From Bacteroidia bacterium (lineage in GTDB: Bacteria; Bacteroidota; Bacteroidia; Bacteroidales; Prolixibacteraceae): DNA of 14,765 nt. Location: the NCBI GenBank assembly GCA_025358395.1, contig JANYJT010000293.1:1-14765 (forward strand), written 5' to 3'. Under the pieces are notes generated by a model. That model saw only the letters and a program-made list of their open reading frames with translations. It was not told the DNA's origin and did no database searches. Of this stretch, positions 1 through 7,372 are shown in pieces; positions within the stretch are counted from its first letter, which is position 1, and the number at the start of each line of letters is the position of its first letter. The position numbers and the translations under genes were made by a program.

Positions 1-276
1 TGAAAATCCACCGTATGGGATCTCCTTTTGATTTGAAAGTTTTCGGTAAAGGCTATAGGGCTCGAAAGTCCGGGTTTTGTATATCCGCAGGCCAGGACTA
101 ATTTCCTGTGTCAGGGAGTGGTCGAGCTGGGCGTAAGATGCCTGCATTTCATCCACAGTCAGGATGATTGGTGTGCAGCCGAATTCCGGGAGATATTTTG
201 AAAATTTCAACCACCTCTGAACGCCAGCCCCTCCACTTGGTGGCCAATAATAGGTAATGATCAAGATATTTCTCAT
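1..276 (-). CDS. Glycosyltransferase family 4 protein, N-terminal part (cut by window edge)
   Basis: The first 92 codons of a minus-strand gene are present; the rest lies beyond position 1. The protein begins MRNILIITYYWPPSGGAGVQ, followed by RWLKFSKYLPEFG. This is the usual opening of a GT-B fold, GT4-type sugar transferase: a first beta strand, then a PPSGGAGVQR loop that contacts the acceptor or sugar nucleotide. Such enzymes move a sugar from a nucleotide-sugar donor to a lipid, protein or polysaccharide acceptor, often for surface glycans. The donor-binding C-terminal half, with its E-x7-E motif, is not visible, so substrate and linkage cannot be judged. The ATG at 276-274 overlaps the tsaB stop as ATGA, suggesting translational coupling. 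The reading frame is open to the edge without a stop. The family call is firm; the role is unknown. Confidence 0.85.
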   Translation of the reverse strand, partial: MRNILIITYYWPPSGGAGVQRWLKFSKYLPEFGCTPIILTVDEMQASYAQLDHSLTQEISPGLRIYKTRTFEPYSLYRKLSNQKEIPYGGFS

Positions 277-1013
277 TCTGGAATCAGATTGGAGTCATGG
301 TTGGAACGAAAGATATTTTTTGTAGGGATTGTTGCAACAAAATCTTTGAGATAGAAAGGTTCATAATAGGCGACATCGACAAAATTTGCCCTTTGAAAGC
401 TCTGTTCTGCTGGTATTGCCATGAAGCGTGCGGAGGTAGTAATATTGTCGAGGAAAAAGGCATTGGGATGCCGGATAGTGGATTTGCATTTATCAGCGCC
501 ATTTCCAAAGAATAGGGTTTTGTGATCGGATAGATACTGTTCAAAAGAGAGATGATCGATAATATCAGCCTGTATGTCTCTAACTAAATTCATGTGATCA
601 TCGTAGATAGCGGCAAATACTTCCATTCTTCTTGCATCGATCATCGGACAAAAGTACATATAGTCCTTACTTTCGAAGCCCAAATCGATTATGTTGGTGA
701 CCATATTGTGCGCCATCGCCTGAAGGGAGGGAATGGCAATCAAGGGCAATCCCGTTGCATAACACAATCCTTTGGCAGTCGAGACTCCAATCCTTAATCC
801 TGTGTAAGAACCAGGTCCGCCGGATACTGCGATCGCATCGAGCCTGTTAAATGGCAAGTTCATGGATTTCATCACCTCTTCAACAAAACCGGCGAGCAGC
901 TGTGCATGATTCTTTCCGCTTTTATCTTCGCGCTCTTCCGCTACTATACCATCAATAGATAGTGCAACGGAACATACTTCGGTAGATGTTTCCAAACAAA
1001 GAATAGATGCCAT
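273..1013 (-). CDS. tsaB: TsaB, tRNA threonylcarbamoyladenosine (t6A) biosynthesis subunit
   Basis: TsaB (YeaZ) is the non-catalytic ASKHA-fold partner of TsaD. With TsaE it forms the cytoplasmic complex that transfers the threonylcarbamoyl group made by TsaC onto A37 of ANN-decoding tRNAs. The 246-residue protein shows the N-terminal strand ILCLETSTEVCSVAL (about 4-18), an H-A-Q-L-L segment at 36-40 and the diagnostic SGGPGSYTGLRIG at 64-76, followed by STAKGLCYA. The histidine metal ligands typical of TsaD are not evident, as expected for TsaB. Its length is slightly above the 230 or so residues of E. coli TsaB. The ATG at 1013-1011 sits just downstream of a T/A-rich tract. The gene is divergent from the LytTR regulator and overlaps the downstream glycosyltransferase by 4 bp. 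Identification is secure. Confidence 0.95.
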   Translation of the reverse strand: MASILCLETSTEVCSVALSIDGIVAEEREDKSGKNHAQLLAGFVEEVMKSMNLPFNRLDAIAVSGGPGSYTGLRIGVSTAKGLCYATGLPLIAIPSLQAMAHNMVTNIIDLGFESKDYMYFCPMIDARRMEVFAAIYDDHMNLVRDIQADIIDHLSFEQYLSDHKTLFFGNGADKCKSTIRHPNAFFLDNITTSARFMAIPAEQSFQRANFVDVAYYEPFYLKDFVATIPTKNIFRSNHDSNLIPE

Positions 1014-1158
1014 TTATTTTTTTTTACAAATATCCGAAATTTTAAATCCTTTTTGGCTTTACTTTGTTATTTAAGAACCAATCCTTTTAGGGAGGCTTTC
1101 AGACATCTCTCGAACGATGTCAGCAATGTCCGGTATATACACAAATATTGAAAAGACT
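1014..1158. promoter_or_regulatory. Divergent intergenic region between tsaB and the LytTR regulator
   Basis: This AT-rich gap should hold promoters for both directions. On the plus strand TTACTTTG (1059-1066) differs by one base from the Bacteroidota -7 consensus TAnnTTTG. On the minus strand GATATTTG (complement of 1027-1034) also differs by one base and lies just upstream of the tsaB ATG. Neither has a convincing TTG -33 partner. A purine-rich GGGAGG lies near 1090-1095. No hairpin or operator-like palindrome stands out. The call as a promoter region rests mainly on the divergent gene arrangement. Confidence 0.35.
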
Positions 1159-1917
1159 ATGGTAAAAGCTGTCATAATAGATGATGATTCTATTTCGAGA
1201 ATTGTCTTAAAAGAGATATTAAGAAAGACCATTGGAAGTGTTGAAATACTTGGAGAGGCCGGATCTGTTGAAGAAGGAGTCTCACTTTTAGCGAATCTTC
1301 ATCCTGATCTGGTATTTTTGGATATTAGCATGCCGGATGGAACCGGTTTTGATTTATTGGATCAGTTAAAGAAAATTGATTTTAAAATTGTTTTTATAAC
1401 TGCTTACAGTGAGTTTGCAATCAGAGCCTTTAAATATTCTGCATTCGATTATCTTGTTAAGCCAATTAATGTTGAAGAGCTTCTCAAAACGATTAACAGG
1501 ATACCCAAAATCAAGAAAATTGAAACTAAAGTTGCTGTGAATGAGCTAAAGGCTAATCTAATGCCTCACACGGAACAGGGATCAAAAACCATCGCATTGC
1601 CAGAATTGAATGGTTTTGCAATCATTGATGTTGACAAAATTATCAGGTGTGAAGGGATGCGCAATTACACCCGAATCTTATTTAAAGACGGGGTTGAAGA
1701 AAAAATTGTTAGCCGTACACTTTTAGAATTCGAAAAACTATTGACACCATTGGGCTTTATTAGAATTCACAGAAGTCATCTGGTTAATCTGGCTAATGTT
1801 GTTCGATACATCAAAGCCAAAGGCGGATTAGTTGAGTTAAAAACAGGAGAGCTGTTGAAGGTTTCCCCCAAGCACAAGGAAGATCTCCTCAACAGGCTCT
1901 TGTACAATAAGTTGTAG
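1159..1917 (+). CDS. LytTR-family DNA-binding response regulator
   Basis: This is a two-domain cytoplasmic transcription regulator of the AlgR/AgrA/LytR group. From the ATG at 1159 (252 residues) the receiver starts at once with VKAVIIDDDS: acidic cluster D8-D10, phospho-acceptor D55 (FLDISMPDG), T81 (FITAYSE) and K101 (YLVKP), all the expected phosphorylation residues. The LytTR DNA-binding domain covers roughly 145-250, with NYTRILFKDG and the typical IRIHRSHLVNL segment followed by KVSPKH. An in-frame ATG at 1117 would add 14 residues unlike the family, so I prefer 1159, although 1117 remains possible. It is the only plus-strand gene here, with no sensor kinase beside it, so its partner must be elsewhere. 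Its 3' end converges on the phosphorylase gene. What it controls cannot be read from the sequence. Confidence 0.9.
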   Translation: MVKAVIIDDDSISRIVLKEILRKTIGSVEILGEAGSVEEGVSLLANLHPDLVFLDISMPDGTGFDLLDQLKKIDFKIVFITAYSEFAIRAFKYSAFDYLVKPINVEELLKTINRIPKIKKIETKVAVNELKANLMPHTEQGSKTIALPELNGFAIIDVDKIIRCEGMRNYTRILFKDGVEEKIVSRTLLEFEKLLTPLGFIRIHRSHLVNLANVVRYIKAKGGLVELKTGELLKVSPKHKEDLLNRLLYNKL

Positions 1918-1926
1918 ATTTCTGGA

Positions 1927-4521
1927 TCAAAGCCACTTTAGTAATCTGAAATCCTGTCGATTAGGTAAGGCACTATTTTTAGCATAGATCCTCAATCCAT
2001 AATTGTAACTGCCTGGTTTTTTCAGTGTCAGTTCAAGCAGGTAGTGTGCCAGGCCATCAGATTGCTTCTCTACTTCAAAATCATATTTTGCAACAAATTT
2101 TGGTTGATCGGTCCCTGTAGCTACTATCAGCTCAACTCCGATTTCACCCGGTGAAAGGCCTTTCAAATCGAGTGTTACCCTCGAAGGGTATGCTTTACCC
2201 ATCTCATATGTATTGGTGATACCATCTGAGACCTGAATATTTTTCACTTCGATGGTACTCCAGGCATTCAGAATTTTGGCCTTCCATGTAGCAAGTTCCC
2301 TGGCTTTTTTAAAATTGTCAGCTTTCAGAAGGTCTGTTCGTTGCGCCTGAGGAAGATAATAGCGCGTAAAGTAGTCTTTCATCATCCTTTTAGTAGTAAA
2401 CAGTGGAACGACTTCAGCGAAAGTGTTTTTGATGAAGTCGACCCACAGAACCGGGATGTTTTTGTCGTTTCGGTAGTAATATGCCGGAACCACTTCATTT
2501 TCAAGGATGCCATAGATTGCCTCTGAATCAAGTTCATCCTGCAGCGCGGGGATATCGAAGGAATTTTCTAATGGCAGTGCCCAGCCCGCATCTTGTTTGT
2601 ATCCTTCCACCCACCAGCCATCCAGAACTGAGAAGTGAAGGGTACCATTCATCACCCCTTTTTCTCCTGAAGTACCGGAAGCTTCCAACGGTCTGGTTGG
2701 GGTATTCATCCATACATCGCAACCTTGTACAAGGATCTTGGCGATGTTCATGTCATAGTTTTGAAGAAAGAGGATACGGCCAACAAATTCGGGTCTTTTT
2801 GAGATATCGATGATGTATTTGATCAGATCCTGCCCTGCTTTATCGGCAGGATGTGCTTTCCCGGCGAAGAGAAACTGAACCGGTTTTTCAGGATTGTTGA
2901 TAATCTTTGCCAGTCGATCCAGATCGCGGAAAAGAAGGTGTGCTCTTTTGTAAGTAGCAAAACGCCTGGCAAAACCGATGGTGAGGGCTTTTGGGTTCAG
3001 TTTAGAAATGGCTTCAGATATATATTTCGGATTCTCATTTCGTTGGATGTGGATATCGGTGAAGCGTCTCTTTATGTAATCAATCAACTGTTCACGCAGT
3101 TTGGATTTGGTATCCCAGATCAACTTATCCTGAACTTTATAAATATTTCTCCATGCACGCATTTCTCCACCTTCTTCATACTCATGGATATCCTCTGCCA
3201 TTTCTTCGGCAGAAAGGATTTGATCGTGTACCACTTTCCATTCGGGTGCAGCCCAGGTTGGGTAGTGAACGCCATTTGTAACATATCCAATGTTATCCAG
3301 TTCCTCAGGCAGAAATCCCTTGTATAGTTCGCTAAGCAGTTGCTTGCTTACATCACCGTGAAGTTTACTGACGCCATTGATTGCCTGAGAAAGATTGGCC
3401 GCGAGAAAACTCATATTGAACTTTGTTTCATTGCTTCCGGCTTTTCCCAGAAGCATCAGCTCATCCAAGGTTATTCCAAGTTGAAGTGAAACAGGATTCA
3501 TGTATGCTTTAAATAACTCATCGGGGAATGAGTCGTGCCCGGCAGGAACAGGAGTATGGGTAGTGAAAAGGGTAGAAGCCCTAACAATCTCTTTGGCTTC
3601 AGAATAATTCAGCTTGGATATATTTTTAATTTGGGAAATGCGTTCCAGCCCTATAAATGCGGCATGTCCTTCGTTACAATGGTAAATGTCGGATTGAATT
3701 CCCAGTTTTTCCAGGGCACGAATTCCACCAAGACCAAGAACCATTTCCTGCTTGAGCCTGTTTTCATTGTCTCCACCGTAAAGATGGTGTGTGATTGACC
3801 TGTCAGCATCCTGGTTGTTCTCATAATCAGTGTCAAGCAAGTAAAGTTTGGCATTTCCTACGTTTACATACCAGACCCTGACATAGACAATGCGATCGGG
3901 CATTTTTACCTCTACAGTTATCCATTCGCCAGTTTCATCCAACGCCGGTTGTATAGGTATTTTTGAAAAATGTTCAGGTTCATAGGCTGCCAATTGCTCG
4001 CCATTTGTAGAAATTACCTGTTTAAAATAGCCATAACGGTACAATAACCCAATGGCGGTCATGTCTACTTTTGAGTCACTCGCTTCTTTAAGATAATCGC
4101 CAGCCAGAACTCCTAAACCTCCTGAGTAAATCTTTAAACTCGAATGAAGGCCAAATTCCATGCTGAAGTAGGCTATTTTCGGTCCACGAAGCTTCTTCCG
4201 TTCCTTGAGATATTTGTTAAACTGTATTTCTACTGATTTCATTCTCAGCACGAACGATTCGTCAGATTTCAGCTCAATAAAACGGTCATGACTGGTCTGT
4301 TCCAATAAAATAATAGGATTGTGTTCGCACTTTTCCCATATCAAAGGATCGATCTCATTGAAAAGTGCTCTTGCGTCGACACTCCAAACCCACCATAAAT
4401 TGCGTGATATGGTGCGTAATGTGGTCAGTTCGGTCGGCAGAGCTGATTCTACTATGATTTTCTTCCAGGTAGGGTTGCTATTCTCGGGTTGCCTAAGATT
4501 CTTAAAATATGTCTCTTCCAT
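1927..4521 (-). CDS. glgP: Alpha-glucan (glycogen) phosphorylase, GT35, with N-terminal DUF3417
   Basis: It cleaves terminal alpha-1,4-linked glucose from glycogen or maltodextrin with inorganic phosphate, giving glucose-1-phosphate in the cytoplasm. The 864-residue protein has the DUF3417 region near 25-105 (RTISRNLWWVWS), then AYFSMEFGLHSSLKIYSGGLGVLAGDYLKEASD (117-149), the glucan-phosphorylase start of the bacterial/archaeal subgroup rather than the E. coli GlgP/MalP type. The PLP motif EASGTSGEKGVMNG is present, with K621 spaced like the Schiff-base lysine of canonical EASGTGNMK. About 150 residues follow the catalytic core as a beta-rich C-terminal extension. It is the last gene of the glycogen block, separated from the GH57 gene by 148 bp holding three inverted repeats. 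Its stop codon lies 9 bp from that of the convergent LytTR gene, and I see no terminator between them. Confidence 0.93.
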   Translation of the reverse strand: MEETYFKNLRQPENSNPTWKKIIVESALPTELTTLRTISRNLWWVWSVDARALFNEIDPLIWEKCEHNPIILLEQTSHDRFIELKSDESFVLRMKSVEIQFNKYLKERKKLRGPKIAYFSMEFGLHSSLKIYSGGLGVLAGDYLKEASDSKVDMTAIGLLYRYGYFKQVISTNGEQLAAYEPEHFSKIPIQPALDETGEWITVEVKMPDRIVYVRVWYVNVGNAKLYLLDTDYENNQDADRSITHHLYGGDNENRLKQEMVLGLGGIRALEKLGIQSDIYHCNEGHAAFIGLERISQIKNISKLNYSEAKEIVRASTLFTTHTPVPAGHDSFPDELFKAYMNPVSLQLGITLDELMLLGKAGSNETKFNMSFLAANLSQAINGVSKLHGDVSKQLLSELYKGFLPEELDNIGYVTNGVHYPTWAAPEWKVVHDQILSAEEMAEDIHEYEEGGEMRAWRNIYKVQDKLIWDTKSKLREQLIDYIKRRFTDIHIQRNENPKYISEAISKLNPKALTIGFARRFATYKRAHLLFRDLDRLAKIINNPEKPVQFLFAGKAHPADKAGQDLIKYIIDISKRPEFVGRILFLQNYDMNIAKILVQGCDVWMNTPTRPLEASGTSGEKGVMNGTLHFSVLDGWWVEGYKQDAGWALPLENSFDIPALQDELDSEAIYGILENEVVPAYYYRNDKNIPVLWVDFIKNTFAEVVPLFTTKRMMKDYFTRYYLPQAQRTDLLKADNFKKARELATWKAKILNAWSTIEVKNIQVSDGITNTYEMGKAYPSRVTLDLKGLSPGEIGVELIVATGTDQPKFVAKYDFEVEKQSDGLAHYLLELTLKKPGSYNYGLRIYAKNSALPNRQDFRLLKWL

Positions 4522-4544
4522 TCTATCAATAAATTAGCGAAATG

Positions 4545-4561
4545 GACACTTCAATGGTGTC
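4545..4561. repeat. Short inverted repeat 24 bp before the phosphorylase start
   Basis: GACAC (4545-4549) pairs perfectly with GTGTC (4557-4561) across a 7-base loop. In the minus-strand transcript it would form a small hairpin close to the translation start at 4521 and could affect ribosome access. There is no U-tract, so it is not a terminator. With only five base pairs it could be chance; it is listed because two more dyads lie just upstream. Confidence 0.35.
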
Positions 4562-4576
4562 AATTATTTGAATTGC

Positions 4577-4601
4577 AATGATACCATTTTCGGGAATCAT
4601 T
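4577..4601. repeat. Inverted repeat in the GH57-phosphorylase gap (middle)
   Basis: The 25-bp stretch has arms AATGAT-x-CC and GG-x-ATCATT around a central ATTTTCG; eight of nine arm positions pair. It is not followed by a T-run in either direction. It could be an mRNA stem-loop or a binding site for a dimeric regulator. It stands between two other inverted repeats in the same 148-bp gap. Confidence 0.45.
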
Positions 4602-4609
4602 TCTGCAAG

Positions 4610-4642
4610 AATACGGCCTCAATTGCAATTTGATTCCGTATT
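4610..4642. repeat. 33-bp interrupted dyad in the GH57-phosphorylase gap
   Basis: AATACGG (4610-4616) is the exact reverse complement of CCGTATT (4636-4642). Inside, TCAA (4619-4622) pairs with TTGA (4630-4633) at symmetric distance, leaving a two-base mismatch on each side and a seven-base centre. In the minus-strand RNA the two mismatches would be tandem A-G oppositions, often tolerated in helices. No U-tract follows, so an intrinsic terminator is unlikely. An RNA processing or stability hairpin, or an operator, fits better. It begins 27 bp past the GH57 stop. Confidence 0.55.
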
Positions 4643-4669
4643 TATAACATTTTCTTTACATTTAAGCAG

Positions 4670-6049
4670 CTATTTTGACGATCTGTTTTTTGAAGTTTTT
4701 GGTTTGGCTTCAATTTTTTTTGCTGCTTTCACTTTAGGTGTTGCTACTTTCGGGAGAGGTTTACGGAGTATTGATATTTGCCTTTCAGCTTCTTCCAGTT
4801 TTTTTGTTTTTTCATCGATGAGGAGTTTTAATTTTGTCACCTCAGCTTCATTTTCACTGACTGGTACGAGAATATTCAGTCGCAAAGTAAAATCACTCAG
4901 AACATTCATGTAGTTGATAAAGGCTTCGTAAGGACTTCCAAACGGATTGAAAAATTTATGCACTTCACCATCGGAGAAAAACTTCGTACACATATAATAC
5001 AAATGATCATTGGATTGCAGATAAATCCAGTCTTTCTTAAGTTGAGGATCGTTGCACTTTTTGACTCTGTCCCTCAATGCATAGAGGTGCTGAAACGCTT
5101 CTTTCTGGAGTTCATTTCCCAGCCAGGCCGAAAGATCCCGCTCTTCATCAGCCCACGAAATTGGATGGAGCACATGTACCGCAGAAACAGGTTGAAGATT
5201 CTTTACCGCTTCGCTTGGGGTAGAGAAAGTGAGTTCTTTGGTTTTCAGGATCATTTCGGGAAGTGCATCCAGAAAATCAAAAATACCTGTCCCTTTCTTC
5301 TGAATCTCCCCGAAAGTTTCATAGTTCACGAAAATGTTGACTATCTCCTCTTTTTTTGGAAGGTCGATCAGCCAGGAAGTCATTTTCGAAGCTGTGAGAG
5401 GATATTCACTCCAGGATGAATTGGAAAAACGGAAGGAGAGATCATCACTAAGCCTGTGGTTACGCATCAGAACTTTTTGGCGGGGATTGAGTGCGTTACA
5501 ATACAAGTAGTTGGGGCTCTTCCATCCAAGAATATGTTTGGCACCTTCTGTGAGTACTGTTTCAAATCCCATCCGATAAATCAAATCACCAAGTTGGTCT
5601 GAATAAATCATTTCTGAATTTCGAAATACCCCGGGTTTTTGCTGGAAGAGTTCCTCAATCAAGTCGTCATGGGCTTTTACCTCTTTTGTGAAGAGCTCTT
5701 CATCGACCAAGGATGCCAGTGAGTTGGCAAAAGTTCCGGACAGAAACTCAACTGCACCGGTGGCAGCTAATTCTTTGAATGAGTCAATAACTTCGGGAGC
5801 ATACAGTCTGAACTGGTCTAATGCAATACCGGATATGGAGAAGGAGACTTTAAATTTTCCCTTGCACTTTTTAATTTGCTTAAGAAGTATATTGTTGGCA
5901 GGTAGATAGCAATTGTCTGCGATCTTTCGCATGATGGTTTCATTGGCATAGTCATCGTAATAATAGGAATCATTTCCGATATCGAAAAAACGATACTTGC
6001 GGTAGCGGAAGGGCTGGTGAACCTGAAAATTTAAACAGATTGTCTTCAT
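4670..6049 (-). CDS. GH57 alpha-amylase-like protein with altered active-site motifs
   Basis: The 459-residue protein has a GH57 catalytic-fold N-terminal half. Motif 1 is intact (HQPFR, 11-15). The nucleophile motif is present as FRNSEMIYSD with E146. Motif 2 reads SGTFANSL (104-111), where relatives I recall have a Glu and a His (ETxxHSL). Motif 4 reads FVNYETFGEIQ, with Asn242 where the acid/base Asp of FMDYETFGEH is expected and Ile in place of the following His. It may therefore be weakly active or non-catalytic; GH57 alpha-amylase-like homologues lacking catalytic residues are known. Residues about 397-428 form a charged heptad-like segment (coiled coil likely), followed by a lysine/proline/alanine tail (429-459). 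No signal peptide is visible, so it is cytoplasmic. It lies 24 bp after the GT4 gene and most likely acts on, or binds, the same glucan. Confidence 0.88.
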   Translation of the reverse strand: MKTICLNFQVHQPFRYRKYRFFDIGNDSYYYDDYANETIMRKIADNCYLPANNILLKQIKKCKGKFKVSFSISGIALDQFRLYAPEVIDSFKELAATGAVEFLSGTFANSLASLVDEELFTKEVKAHDDLIEELFQQKPGVFRNSEMIYSDQLGDLIYRMGFETVLTEGAKHILGWKSPNYLYCNALNPRQKVLMRNHRLSDDLSFRFSNSSWSEYPLTASKMTSWLIDLPKKEEIVNIFVNYETFGEIQKKGTGIFDFLDALPEMILKTKELTFSTPSEAVKNLQPVSAVHVLHPISWADEERDLSAWLGNELQKEAFQHLYALRDRVKKCNDPQLKKDWIYLQSNDHLYYMCTKFFSDGEVHKFFNPFGSPYEAFINYMNVLSDFTLRLNILVPVSENEAEVTKLKLLIDEKTKKLEEAERQISILRKPLPKVATPKVKAAKKIEAKPKTSKNRSSK

Positions 6050-6073
6050 GGTTTGAACTATTATCGATGTTAC

Positions 6074-7363
6074 TTATCTGATTGCTTTTTTGTATACTTC
6101 CCTGACATGTGAGGCTGAATGCTTCCATTGCAGATTATCCACCTCTACTCTGCCGAATTTTCTGAACATGGCAGATAAAGCGGGGTATTTGATGATCCCA
6201 TAGATTGCATCTGCCATGGCATTGATATCCCAGAAATCGACTTTTATGGCATGTGTCAAAATCTCTGCTACGCCTGATTGTTTTGAGATGATAACAGGAA
6301 CATCTGTCATCATTGCTTCAAGAGGAGAGATTCCAAAAGGTTCGGAGACAGATGGCATTACGTATACGTCACTTAGGCGGAACATATCAAATACATCGTC
6401 GCCCTTGAGGAAACCGGTATAATGAAATCTGTCAGAAATCCCCAAACGGGCGGTACGACGGATCATTTTCTCCATCATATCGCCACTTCCGGCCATCACG
6501 AAACGGACATTTTCGGTCCGTTTCAATACCTGATATGCCGCCTCAATGAAATATTCGGGCCCTTTTTGCATGGTGATGCGTCCAAGGAAGGTAACAACTT
6601 TGTCGTTGATTCCTCTTTTAAACAGTTCACTCTCCTTGTTTTCAACTGGTTCAACAGCGTTGTAAACTGTTGTTATTTTATTCGGATTGATGCCGTATTT
6701 TTCAATGACAATCTTTTTGGTAAGATTGCTTACCGTGATAATCTGATCTGCAATTTCCATCCCTTCACGTTCAATTGCATAGACTTTGGGGTTTACACTG
6801 CCTCCGCTTCGGTCGAAATCAGTTGCATGAACATGGATAACCAATGGTTTACCACTTACCCGTTTGGCCGCAATTCCTGCAGGATAGGCCAACCAATCAT
6901 GGGCATGAATGACATCAAAATCATATTCCTTGCCAATGTACTCCGCAACGATGGCATAATTGGCAATCTCTTCATGCAGATTGGCACCATATTTCCCTGA
7001 GAAAGGAATTTTTCCCTGAGCATCAGTCTGGACAAACCGGGTAGAAGCGGATAATCTTTGCTGGGTGAATTGCCAAAATTCTTCCGGATCGCAGTATGGC
7101 ACCAGATTTGACCGTACTTCAGAAATATCTATTTGTTTGTCTGTATGTTGAATGTTAACATGCTTCCGAGTGATCGTGATCTCGTTGGCTCCAATGATTT
7201 TCTTGACTGCAGTATCATCTTCATCTCCATAAGCTTTTGGAACGACAAAAAGTACTTCAATATCTTTGAACTGCGCCAAGCCTTTGGTAAGCCCGAAGCT
7301 TGCAGTTCCAAGTCCACCGCTAATATGAGGAGGAAATTCCCAGCCAAACATCAATACCTTCAT
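6074..7363 (-). CDS. GT4 glycosyltransferase, probable glycogen synthase of the Bacteroidota type
   Basis: A 429-residue GT-B fold enzyme. The N-terminus MKVLMFGWEFPPHISGGLGT carries the glycine-rich acceptor/donor loop seen in starch and glycogen synthases (SGGLG, 15-19). A HAHDWLAYPAG segment follows in the N-domain. The C-terminal donor domain has FLGRITMQKGPEYFIEA and SEPFGISPLEAM, with the E341-x7-E349 pair that binds the nucleotide sugar in retaining GT4/GT5 enzymes. By context it should extend alpha-1,4-glucan chains from ADP- or UDP-glucose; the donor cannot be decided from sequence alone. The gene starts 9 bp after the debranching-enzyme stop and ends 24 bp before GH57, so it is surely co-transcribed with both. 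A different GT4 specificity is possible, but the neighbourhood argues for glycogen. Confidence 0.87.
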   Translation of the reverse strand: MKVLMFGWEFPPHISGGLGTASFGLTKGLAQFKDIEVLFVVPKAYGDEDDTAVKKIIGANEITITRKHVNIQHTDKQIDISEVRSNLVPYCDPEEFWQFTQQRLSASTRFVQTDAQGKIPFSGKYGANLHEEIANYAIVAEYIGKEYDFDVIHAHDWLAYPAGIAAKRVSGKPLVIHVHATDFDRSGGSVNPKVYAIEREGMEIADQIITVSNLTKKIVIEKYGINPNKITTVYNAVEPVENKESELFKRGINDKVVTFLGRITMQKGPEYFIEAAYQVLKRTENVRFVMAGSGDMMEKMIRRTARLGISDRFHYTGFLKGDDVFDMFRLSDVYVMPSVSEPFGISPLEAMMTDVPVIISKQSGVAEILTHAIKVDFWDINAMADAIYGIIKYPALSAMFRKFGRVEVDNLQWKHSASHVREVYKKAIR

Positions 7364-7372
7364 ATCTCTGGT

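Noticed and set aside
1917..1953. GATTTC...GAAATC inverted repeat at the convergent ends, considered as a shared terminator
   Set aside because: Only six AT-rich pairs around a 25-base loop and no flanking T-run; not convincing as an intrinsic terminator.
2851..3327. 158-codon plus-strand open frame inside the phosphorylase gene
   Set aside because: Shadow of the well-supported phosphorylase coding sequence, with no start context or family motif.
4958..5419. 153-codon plus-strand open frame inside the GH57 gene
   Set aside because: Antisense shadow; the minus-strand frame has clear GH57 motifs over the same bases.
6422..7000. 192-codon plus-strand open frame inside the GT4 gene
   Set aside because: It is antisense to a clear glycosyltransferase, has no recognisable domain, and its composition is that expected from the opposite strand.
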